Shown piece after piece: positions 34,246 to 41,945 of a DNA stretch of 64,000 nt; the stretch's first letter is position 1, and the number at the start of each line of letters is the position of its first letter. Location: NCBI GenBank assembly GCA_963663135.2, contig CAXXRM010000005.1, positions 682,001 to 746,000 on the forward strand, given 5' to 3'. The notes under the pieces are model-generated. The model saw only the letters and a program-made list of their open reading frames with translations. It did not search any database and was not told the origin of the DNA. This DNA is from Io17-Chloro-G2 sp963663135 (GTDB lineage Bacteria > Chloroflexota > Dehalococcoidia > Lucifugimonadales > UBA3495). Both the position numbers and the translations under genes were made by a program.

Positions 34246-35445
34246 ATGTTCGCTAACACAGAAAACCCGGAAGCCCCCACCCCCTCCCTCGCCGACATCG
34301 TCCGCGAGGAAACCGATGACGGCCGCCTAATAGTCCGCTTCCTCGTAGAAGTGATGCAGGGCCTCCTCGAACAATCCAAGCCCTGCCACCGCCTCGACGC
34401 CGCCTGCCAACTGCTAACCCTCGGCTTCCACCCGGCCCAAACCTTCATCGACGCCAACACCCCCGCCTCCCCAACCCATAAAAATCTCCGCGCCCATGGC
34501 GTCCTCGGCGTTGAATCAACCCCCCTGCACCAGGAGCTAGCCGCCCTCATCCGGGAAGAGACCGACAACGGCCGCACAACAGTCCGTTTCCTAATCGACG
34601 TCATGCAGGGCAACATCCCGGACTTCAAGCCCCACCACCGCTTGTCAGCAGCTAAGGAACTCCTGCGCCGCGGCTTCGACACGCCTGTCCATCCCGACGC
34701 CGGTAGCTCAGCCGCCTTAACCGGTATACAATCCGACCCGGAGCAATCCGCTCCGGCTGAAAAAACCACCGCGGCGTCCCGCTCCTGGACCCACATCCTG
34801 GAGGGCCGCTATGCCGGCTACCCCGCCGGCTATAACCGCTACGAAACGGAGTACGGCCCCTTTGACTTCCGGTCCTACGATGACGAGGAATACCACTTCG
34901 ACACCCACGGCTCTCGGGCCCTGACGCACATCTCCGGCGGTGAGGAGGCAGCCAGCGCAGTCCACAAGACGGTCTTCGACTTCCGCTTCGCTGCCTGGAA
35001 GCTTGCCAAGGCCACCGGCCAGGACCGCGACCGCTGCGACCACCTGATCAAGATCCCCGACGACTGCCCCCAGCCCGAAAACATCTACGGCTACCAGGCC
35101 CTGCGGCAGATATTCGGCACCGAGCAGGCCGCCCGGATAGCCGCTTGGGCCGTCGCCGGCTACCACCGGAAGCAAGCCGCCCTGGCCGCCGGCCTTGGTC
35201 CCGAATCCCCGGCCCGGCCCCCGCCCCCGGACACCATCTGGGACCAACCGGCGGAGGAACTGTACCGGGAAGACCGGTCGCCGCCGGACCCGGAACCTGA
35301 CGCTCCCGATGCGCCCAAGCTAACCATGCTTGAGGAATATTTAATCCACCGCCACCGGGAGCGCGCGCGGAACGACCGGAATAACTGGGATGATGACCCG
35401 CCCGGCTTAATCTATGACCGGGTTACCATCCCCATAATACCGTGA
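34246..35445 (+). CDS. Unknown protein with two internal repeats, bracketed by direct repeats
   Basis: About 399 residues from ATG 34246. The N-terminal part has two ~48-residue repeats (about 14-62 and 92-142), each with IREET-D-GR--VRFL-(E/D)VMQG then HRL-AA--L---GF, an alpha-helical, HEAT-like pattern. The middle is rich in Tyr, Asp and His. The tail is Pro/Asp-rich and ends in charged helices (YLIHRHRERARNDRNN). I do not recognise a family. Codon use is strongly C-ending and differs from neighbours. An earlier ATG (34222) lies inside the promoter and is unlikely. Flanking 37-bp direct repeats suggest that it moved as a unit. Confidence 0.65.
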   Translation: MFANTENPEAPTPSLADIVREETDDGRLIVRFLVEVMQGLLEQSKPCHRLDAACQLLTLGFHPAQTFIDANTPASPTHKNLRAHGVLGVESTPLHQELAALIREETDNGRTTVRFLIDVMQGNIPDFKPHHRLSAAKELLRRGFDTPVHPDAGSSAALTGIQSDPEQSAPAEKTTAASRSWTHILEGRYAGYPAGYNRYETEYGPFDFRSYDDEEYHFDTHGSRALTHISGGEEAASAVHKTVFDFRFAAWKLAKATGQDRDRCDHLIKIPDDCPQPENIYGYQALRQIFGTEQAARIAAWAVAGYHRKQAALAAGLGPESPARPPPPDTIWDQPAEELYREDRSPPDPEPDAPDAPKLTMLEEYLIHRHRERARNDRNNWDDDPPGLIYDRVTIPIIP

Positions 35446-36010
35446 CGCCCCAACCCGGGGCGCCGCGGTCCTTCACCCTCATACCCCCACGCCCAACGAA
35501 AAAAAGTTTTGCGCAGCTTTTCCAAAAGCGGGTCCCACACCCCCAAATCTCGCTGGCTGCGATCCTCGCCGCAGCGGAAATCCAGGCCGTTGGTGGTCAG
35601 CAACCAAGCCCACCCACACCTGGAGTGTCCCGCCCACTTCCAGGCATTGCCGTCTGGTTCCCTTTTTTGAATTGCATAGTCACCATGCAATAACACGGTG
35701 GAAATTTCTGTGCTCGAAATCATTCCACGTGTATCGCCTGCCCCGCCAGTGACCCCTGTTTTGATTGTTGAATCGCCGGATGCCTCGGACATCAAGTCAC
35801 ACTACAAACAGCCTGAACACGCTATTTCTATAGTAATGACCGGGGCGGACGCTGCGGCGGAAATTACGGAAGGTAATAGAAAGACGCCCACAGTTTGACA
35901 CGCCAACGCCCCAAGACTAACTTACCTGTTGTGCCCTTTATCAGCGCAAGCGCGCTGGGCCTTCCAGTGGTTTTACCAATCATCAACAAACTCCAGGTGT
36001 AGAAACCGCA
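35446..36010. other. Intergenic region with direct repeat and element fragment
   Basis: No convincing gene. It contains the right 37-bp direct repeat (35500-35536), a fragment of the dispersed element (35561-35586, gatcctcgccgcagcgg), and a perfect 6-bp inverted repeat ttgcat/atgcaa (35672-35677 with 35685-35690) that could be an operator. A 66-codon frame at 35698-35898 has no support. Confidence 0.5.
35500..35536. repeat. 37-bp direct repeat, right copy
   Basis: Same sequence and orientation as 34107-34143, 1393 bp away. A short fragment of the dispersed inverted-repeat element follows at 35561. Confidence 0.9.
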
Positions 36011-37978
36011 ATGCCGAACGATTGCTCATACGGTTCGTGGAAGTCGCCAATAACCTCAGAAATGATCGTTTCCGGTGCCATCGGCTTGGGACAGGTCATT
36101 CTGGATGGGGAGGACATCTATTGGGTGGAGTCCCGACCGGCCGAAGGGGGACGCAACGTCCTGGTGCGCCATGGATCCGACGGCCAAATCTCCGATGTCA
36201 CTCCTCCGCCATTTAACGTCCGCACCAGGGTCCACGAGTACGGCGGGGGGGCGGTTACGGTGGCGGACGGAGTGGCTTACTTTTGCAATTTCGTAGACCA
36301 GAGGGTCTACCGGCTTCAAGGCGGACAGGCGCCGGAGCCGATAACCCCCGCCGGGGAGATGCGCTACGCCGACCTGTGTGTGGACCGGGCCCGCAGGCGC
36401 CTGCTCTGTATACGGGAAGACCATTCCGCCCCGGACCGGGAGGCGGAAAATTCCCTGGTCAGCCTGGACTTGGACGGAAGGGGAGAGCCCATTACTCTGT
36501 TCTCCGGGTCCGATTTTTGCTCCTCGCCGTGCCTGAGCCCCGGCGGTTCGGCCCTGGCCTGGTTGAGCTGGGACCACCCGAACATGCCCTGGGACGGCGC
36601 CCGGCTTTGGTCGGCCCGATTCCGGCAGGACGGCTCACTGGAAACTCCTGTCCTGGTGGCCGGAGGGGACAGCGAGTCAATATTTCAACCCAATTGGTCC
36701 CCCGGCGGCGTGCTCTACTTTGTTTCCGACCGCACCAACTGGTGGAACCTTTATGCCCAACGCAACGGCGATATCGAGCCGGTAGCCCCTATGGCCGCCG
36801 AGTTCGCCAGGCCGCAGTGGATGTTCGGTACAGCCACTTACGGCTTCCAGTCCGACCGGCGCGTCATTTGCAGCTATACCCAGGGCGGCGTTTGGCGCCA
36901 GGCAGTCATCGACCCGGACCCCAGGAACGACGAGGGACCCAAGAACGAAGCCGATTCCAAGACCGTTGAACCCTGGCCCACCCACTACACCGAGATGAAC
37001 CGCGGCGACGTGGCCGTGGATTCCAACCAGGCTGTAATGGTGGCAGGGTCTCCCAGCGAACCGTATTCGGTAGTGCGCGTCGACTTGGGATCCGGGATGA
37101 CCAGCGTGTTGCGCCGGGCGACATCCAACGTCGTTGACCCGGCATATCTTTCAACTCCGGAACCAATTGAGTTCCCAACAGAGAACGGCGCAACCGCCCA
37201 CGCCTTGTACTATCCACCAAAGAACGGTGATTTCGCCCCTATCTCGGGGGAGTTGCCGCCGCTGCTGGTCAAGAGTCACGGCGGGCCGGCGGGCGCAGCC
37301 GGAGCCTCGCTTGACCTGGTGATCCAATACTGGACGAGCCGGGGTTTCGCCGTAGTTGACGTAAACTACGGCGGCAGCACGGGCTACGGCCGCGAGTACC
37401 GGGAGCGGCTGCGCGGCCGCTGGGGTGTAGTTGACGTGGAGGATTGCGTCAATGCCGCCCAATTCCTGGTCGCCACGAAACGGGCGGACGGTGACCGGTT
37501 GGTCATCGACGGGGGCAGCGCCGGTGGATTTACCACCCTCGCCGCCCTGACCTTCCGCGACGTTTTCCGTGCCGGAGCCAGCAGCTACGGCGTGAGTGAC
37601 CTGGAAACGTTGGCCAAGCATACCCACAAGTTTGAGTCCCGCTACCTGGACAGCTTGATCGGACCCTATCCGCAGGAGCGGGAACTTTACCGGGAGCGCT
37701 CACCCATTAACCATGTGGACCGCATGTCCTGTCCGCTGATTCTGTTCCAGGGACTTGAAGATGAAATCGTGCCTCCCGAGCAGGCCGAGGTCATGTATCT
37801 GGCGGTCAAGGCCAAGGGAATTCCCACGGCTTACCTGCCGTTCGCGGGAGAGCAGCACGGCTTTCGCCAGGCGGCCAACGTCAAGCGGGTCCTGGATGCA
37901 GAGTTCTATTTCTATTCCAAGGTTTTTGGCTTCTCGCCGGCGGATGACCTTGAGCCGGTGGACATCGACAACCTTTAA
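36011..37978 (+). CDS. S9 family peptidase (acylaminoacyl/dipeptidyl peptidase type)
   Basis: A 655-residue protein. An N-terminal beta-propeller (about 30-370; repeated strands such as SPGGSALAWLSWD and WSPGGVLYFVSD) precedes an alpha/beta-hydrolase domain. The nucleophile Ser is in DGGSAGGF (~501), the Asp in GLEDEIVPP (~585) and the His in GEQHGFR (~616). YGGSTGYGREYRERL is typical of the family. No signal peptide is seen, so it probably acts on cytoplasmic peptides. No clear ribosome site at ATG 36011, but YGSWKSPIT just after it looks like the usual family N-terminus. Confidence 0.92.
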   Translation: MPNDCSYGSWKSPITSEMIVSGAIGLGQVILDGEDIYWVESRPAEGGRNVLVRHGSDGQISDVTPPPFNVRTRVHEYGGGAVTVADGVAYFCNFVDQRVYRLQGGQAPEPITPAGEMRYADLCVDRARRRLLCIREDHSAPDREAENSLVSLDLDGRGEPITLFSGSDFCSSPCLSPGGSALAWLSWDHPNMPWDGARLWSARFRQDGSLETPVLVAGGDSESIFQPNWSPGGVLYFVSDRTNWWNLYAQRNGDIEPVAPMAAEFARPQWMFGTATYGFQSDRRVICSYTQGGVWRQAVIDPDPRNDEGPKNEADSKTVEPWPTHYTEMNRGDVAVDSNQAVMVAGSPSEPYSVVRVDLGSGMTSVLRRATSNVVDPAYLSTPEPIEFPTENGATAHALYYPPKNGDFAPISGELPPLLVKSHGGPAGAAGASLDLVIQYWTSRGFAVVDVNYGGSTGYGREYRERLRGRWGVVDVEDCVNAAQFLVATKRADGDRLVIDGGSAGGFTTLAALTFRDVFRAGASSYGVSDLETLAKHTHKFESRYLDSLIGPYPQERELYRERSPINHVDRMSCPLILFQGLEDEIVPPEQAEVMYLAVKAKGIPTAYLPFAGEQHGFRQAANVKRVLDAEFYFYSKVFGFSPADDLEPVDIDNL

Positions 37979-38054
37979 CCCATTGACATAACCCCGACCG
38001 ACGAGGGCCGCAATTCCGTTGAAACGCGTCTATACCATACCTGGGAGATAACCT

Positions 38055-39263
38055 ATGCCCGATGCCGAAATCACTGTTTATGGAGCGCCCTGGTGCCCGG
38101 ATTGCCGGCGCTCCAAGCAATTCTTGGCCGACCAGCGCGTCGCGTATGACTGGGTGGATATCGATCAGGACGAAGCGGGACGGTCTTACGTCCAGCAGGT
38201 CAACAACGGGAAACATATTATCCCAACCATCGTGTTCCGGGACGGCTCCACGCTGGTCGAGCCTACCAACGCCGAATTGGCCGCTAAACTGGGAATCAAC
38301 CCCCGGGCCAAGCGGGAGTTCTATGACCTGATCGTAGTAGGTGGCGGACCAGCGGGGTTGACCGCCGCCATCTACGCCGCGAGGGAGGGCATTGAAACCA
38401 TCATCATCGAGCGCAGCGGTGTTGGCGGTCAGGCGGGTACAACCGAACGCATCGAGAACTACCCGGGCTTTCCGGGCGGGATCGGCGGAGGTCAATTGGC
38501 CGATCAAATGCGGCTCCAGGCAGAGGGCTTCGGCGTTGAGATTCTGCCGGCCCAGGCGGTCGCCAGAATCGAAACCCAGGGCGACCGTAAACTGGTTGCC
38601 ACCGAAACCGGCGACGATTACTACGCCAATGTAGTGCTGTTATCCCCCGGGACCACCTACCGCCGCCTGGACGTCCCCGGAGAGGATGATTTGATCGGCG
38701 CGGGCATTCACTTCTGCGCCACTTGCGATGGCCCGTTCTACAAAGGTCAGGACATGCTGGTGGTGGGCGGCGGGAACAGCGGCGTTGAAGAGGGTTTGTT
38801 CCTGACCAAATTCGCCAATAAAGTGACCGTGCTGGAAAAAAATGAGCGCCTGGGCGCCAGCCAAATACTCCGGGACAAAGCGGCCGGCCATCCCCAAATG
38901 GAGGTGCGCCTGAACACCAGCGTCGTGGAGTTCAAGGGGGATGGACACCTGAGTTCGGTGATAGTCAAAGACCTTAAATCAGGGGCTACGGAAGAACTGG
39001 CCCCGGCAGCGGTTTTCGTCTTCATCGGCCTGACCCCCAATACCGGTTTCATCAAGGACTCGGTGGAGTTGGACCAATGGGGGTTCATCCAGACCGGGCC
39101 GACCCTCGAAACCAACATTCCTGGGGTGTTCGCTGCCGGAGACGCCCGGAAAGGTAGCACCAAGCAGGTGGCTACTGCGGTGGGGGAAGGCGCCGCAGCG
39201 GCGTTGATGATCCGCCAATACCTGGAAGCGAACCAGAGCAGCCGCGGATACCGGGGAGATTAA
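38055..39263 (+). CDS. Glutaredoxin-thioredoxin reductase fusion
   Basis: A 402-residue protein. Residues 1-80 form a glutaredoxin-like domain with redox motif C14-P-D-C17 and the cis-proline IPTIVF region. Residues ~88-395 form a thioredoxin reductase: FAD motif GGGPAGLTAA, redox pair C221-A-T-C224, NADPH motif GGGNSGVEE, and FAAGDAR near the end. The fusion suggests that the flavoprotein reduces its own attached glutaredoxin domain, replacing a separate thioredoxin. A Fur/PerR-like gene is convergent and a second thioredoxin reductase lies 1.5 kb on, giving a redox-defence neighbourhood. Confidence 0.93.
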   Translation: MPDAEITVYGAPWCPDCRRSKQFLADQRVAYDWVDIDQDEAGRSYVQQVNNGKHIIPTIVFRDGSTLVEPTNAELAAKLGINPRAKREFYDLIVVGGGPAGLTAAIYAAREGIETIIIERSGVGGQAGTTERIENYPGFPGGIGGGQLADQMRLQAEGFGVEILPAQAVARIETQGDRKLVATETGDDYYANVVLLSPGTTYRRLDVPGEDDLIGAGIHFCATCDGPFYKGQDMLVVGGGNSGVEEGLFLTKFANKVTVLEKNERLGASQILRDKAAGHPQMEVRLNTSVVEFKGDGHLSSVIVKDLKSGATEELAPAAVFVFIGLTPNTGFIKDSVELDQWGFIQTGPTLETNIPGVFAAGDARKGSTKQVATAVGEGAAAALMIRQYLEANQSSRGYRGD

Positions 39264-39369
39264 GTTTCTTGACGTGCTGGTGTCCGGCCTTCCCAAAGGC
39301 GCGGGCGCGGAGGCTGCCGCGTATTATCCGGAGACCGTCGGGCTTCCAGTTGGAAACCCTGTGCTCGGG

Positions 39370-39825
39370 TTATTCGCTTGAACTTGGAACCCGGGCCGCG
39401 CCGGCCCTGGAGCAAGAGGAACACCAACCATAGAAATCCACCCTGTTGGCGGCGACCTCAAATTCCGATTCGGTTTCCAGAATCTGCTGCAGTTCGGCCA
39501 CCATGCTCTGCCCAACGTCGGCGTCGACTACGCTGCCGCAGCTGATGCACACCAGGTTGGCGTGGGGCGATAGGTTGGCGTCATAGCGGGACTGGTGCTG
39601 GAAGGGAAGCTGCCGAACGATAGCCGCCCGCTCCAAGACATCCAAGGTGGAGTAGACGGTAGCCAGCGTCACGTAGGGGAAGAACGCCTTCACCCGTTCG
39701 AATACTTGTTTGACCGAAGGATGATCTCCGGAGTTAACCACGACTTCGGCTATGGCCAATCTCTGGGGCGTCAGCCGGATCCCCAGTTCCCTCAACCGTA
39801 CCGAAAGCTCTTCTTGAGTAGTCAC
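39370..39825 (-). CDS. Fur-family transcriptional regulator (PerR-like)
   Basis: A 151-residue protein. The N-terminal winged helix (RLTPQRLAIAEVV, ATVYSTLDVLE) precedes a dimerisation domain with H88-A-N90, C93-x2-C96 and C135-x2-C138, the structural zinc site. Spacing is nearer to PerR than to Fur or Zur, but the metal-sensing residues cannot be settled by eye. Gene context of two thioredoxin reductases supports peroxide sensing. GTG start with a strong ggagg 8 bp upstream. Confidence 0.88.
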   Translation of the reverse strand: MTTQEELSVRLRELGIRLTPQRLAIAEVVVNSGDHPSVKQVFERVKAFFPYVTLATVYSTLDVLERAAIVRQLPFQHQSRYDANLSPHANLVCISCGSVVDADVGQSMVAELQQILETESEFEVAANRVDFYGWCSSCSRAGAARVPSSSE

Positions 39826-40374
39826 TTCTCACACACCTCCCTCACGTTGGACCATTGGCCCGAATCGTCACGGCCCCGGTGGTGCATCGGTTAAATCCAA
39901 TATGACAGCAGGTTGCCGCGTAATTGAGCTTGGGAGTGTACTCAATGCTAAGAGATGCCGGGCCGGGTGTCAATCACGAGGATTGATTGCCAGCCGGGTC
40001 TTGCAGGGGCCATTAATCACCCCGTCATTCTCGCCGCAGCGGGAATCCAGAGCCCTGATTCCGGGCCAAGACGGTTATGCCAACTAACACGGGCCGGGCG
40101 GGCGGGTCAACGTCCCACCTGAGCCATGCCTACAGACCCGCGTCAGGTTGGATGGGACAAAGGGGTCTTGATTCCCGCAGCGTCCAGAATGTCGGAGTGG
40201 TGGCGCCTCCGCGAGAATCGTCAACACTAGAAAACGGCTGGAAAACCCCGTTGATTGCCCCACGGGTCAAGCCGATTTTTGGAATTACGCGCCGTCACCG
40301 CGACGTGTACGGGGTTAACCCGGGTTGTTTGCGGATTGTGAGCCGCCGAACCGGCGGCGATGCACCCGGAGGGT
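39826..40374. other. Intergenic region with an inverted-repeat element
   Basis: It holds the upstream region of the Fur-family gene and element copy E (40020-40195). No further gene or clear terminator is seen up to the CoA-binding gene stop at 40375. Confidence 0.5.
40020..40195. repeat. Dispersed inverted-repeat element, copy E
   Basis: The left arm (40020-40052) is identical in its core to copy A. The right arm (gtcttgattcccgcagc...aatgtcggag) is diverged. The interior shares gcgggc, gtcccac and ttggatggga with copy A in the same order, so the two copies derive from one longer element and not only from similar ends. Confidence 0.8.
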
Positions 40375-40737
40375 TCAATCGTCCATAACCACGGGGATTC
40401 CGGCGGCCTCCGCTTTGGCGGCGGCCTCCGGGTTGATGACGCCGTCCTGCATCCAGATGTACTTGACGCCCACCTCAATAGCCTCGTCAACCACCGGGGG
40501 CACCAGTTCCGAACGCCGGAAAACGTCCACCATGTCGATGGGCTCCGGCACCGACCGCAGGTCCGGATATGCTTTTTCTCCCAGGGATTCCTCGATCATC
40601 GGGTTGACCGGGATGATTCGGTACCCTTGGCCCTGCATGTACTCGGAGACCCGGTAACTTATGCGGTCCGGGTCGTTGGACAGGCCCACGACGGCTATAA
40701 CCTTGCTGTTGACCAACTGTTCTTCAACCAGGTCCAT
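40375..40737 (-). CDS. CoA-binding domain protein (Rossmann fold), short form
   Basis: About 120 residues of the CoA-binding family: VIAVVGLSNDPDRISYRVSEYMQ at the N-terminus, IIPVNP, and WMQDGVINPEAAAKAEAAGI near the end. It stops at VVMDD, about ten residues short of the usual C-terminus (MDRC...). Function in the family is unclear, with a possible link to CoA or acyl-CoA sensing. ATG 40737 with gggagg just upstream is chosen over an in-frame TTG at 40755. Probably cotranscribed with trxB upstream. Confidence 0.8.
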   Translation of the reverse strand: MDLVEEQLVNSKVIAVVGLSNDPDRISYRVSEYMQGQGYRIIPVNPMIEESLGEKAYPDLRSVPEPIDMVDVFRRSELVPPVVDEAIEVGVKYIWMQDGVINPEAAAKAEAAGIPVVMDD

Positions 40738-40815
40738 AATCCCTCCCCTTGCCAAATTCGAAAAAGCCCTGCCGCAGCCCGGCTTTACGCCGGAACCCTC
40801 GGCACGCGAAGATGC

Positions 40816-41745
40816 CTATTCTTGGCCCAGGCTCCTGACGTAGTTGTGCGCAGCGATGGCGGCGGTGGCGCCGTCGCCCGCGGCGGAAATGAGCTGCGAG
40901 GACGAGTGTTGGCGGATATCGCCCACCGCGTAGAGCCCGGCAACCTTGGTTTTCATGGAGATGTCTACTGGAATATGGCCGGCGTTGTCCAGGTCCACCA
41001 GGTCGCTCACAAGCTTCGACCCCGGCTCCAAACCCACGTAGATGAACAGTCCCGTTAGCTCAACCTGTCCCTCGGAATCGGTCAACGCGTTGCGCACCGC
41101 GACGGCCGACACGGTGTCCTCACCCACGACCCTCTCCACAACGGTGTTCCACACCACCTCGATTTTGGGGTTGGCCTCCAGCCGGTCCTGCAAAACCTTT
41201 TGGGCGCGAAATTTGCCGCCGCGCACGAACAAAAGCACACGTTCGGCGTATTCCGACAGGGTCAAAGCCTCGTCAGCCGCCGAATCACCACCGCCGACTA
41301 CCCCAACCACCTGGCCCATGTACAACGGACCGTCGCAGGTGGCGCAGTGGGAAACGCCTCGCCCGAACAACTCTTCTTCCCCCGGGATCCCTAGCTGACG
41401 AAGATTTGATCCGGCGGCCACGATGAGAGCCTTGGCCTGGTGCTCCCCAGCGTCGCTGGCAACCACCAGCCGGCCGTCCCGCTGGGTCACCGACGTTGCC
41501 TCGGCCATGATGAACTCTACCCCGGCGTCCAGAGCCTGTTCCTGGACCGCTGGTCCCAGTTCCGCTCCGGAGATTCCCTGGGGGAAGCCTGGATAGTTTT
41601 CAATGTTTTCGATGTTGATAATCTGGGCGCCGCCCATCAGCCGTTCGACAATGGCGGCGCGCATGCCGTAACGGGCGGCGTACATTCCGGCGGTCATGCC
41701 TGCCAGTCCGCCCCCAACAATCAAAACGTCGTATTCGTCCGCCAA
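40816..41745 (-). CDS. trxB: Thioredoxin reductase
   Basis: A 309-residue flavoprotein of standard length: FAD motif GGGLAGMTAGMYAARYG, ENYPGFPQGISG, redox pair in CATCDG near residue 133, NADPH motif GGGDSAADEA and the terminal LYAVGDIR. It transfers electrons from NADPH to thioredoxin in the cytoplasm. Distinct from the glutaredoxin fusion at 38055. TTG start. A divergent hydrolase gene begins about 200 bp away. Confidence 0.94.
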   Translation of the reverse strand: MADEYDVLIVGGGLAGMTAGMYAARYGMRAAIVERLMGGAQIINIENIENYPGFPQGISGAELGPAVQEQALDAGVEFIMAEATSVTQRDGRLVVASDAGEHQAKALIVAAGSNLRQLGIPGEEELFGRGVSHCATCDGPLYMGQVVGVVGGGDSAADEALTLSEYAERVLLFVRGGKFRAQKVLQDRLEANPKIEVVWNTVVERVVGEDTVSAVAVRNALTDSEGQVELTGLFIYVGLEPGSKLVSDLVDLDNAGHIPVDISMKTKVAGLYAVGDIRQHSSSQLISAAGDGATAAIAAHNYVRSLGQE

Positions 41746-41879
41746 ACCATTACCCCGCGGGCACAGGTTGATCCCTCCAGATTGCGCTCAACTATAGTTG
41801 CGTGTTGATTTGGGTGTCAACCGGCGGAGGTTGCGGTACGCCGACCGGCTACGTAGAATCTCATCCTGATATGGCTTTG

Positions 41880-41936
41880 CCATCACGGTTCCTGGAGCCC
41901 ATCACGGTCCCCGGAGCCCATCACGGTCCCTGGAGC
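41880..41936 (+). repeat. Triple 19-bp tandem repeat before the CocE-family gene
   Basis: Three 19-bp units start at 41880, 41899 and 41918 (ccatcacggt then cc-ggagc). A 19-bp unit shifts frame at each copy, so translation through it would be three different peptides. This supports a translation start after the repeat at ATG 41946. Confidence 0.85.
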
Positions 41937-41945
41937 AATGAACTC

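Noticed and set aside
34107..35536. Direct repeats as phage attachment sites
   Set aside because: No integrase, tRNA gene or phage gene accompanies them; kept only as a possible cassette.
35698..35898. 66-codon frame after the direct repeat
   Set aside because: No ribosome site, no recognisable sequence, and it lies among repeat fragments.
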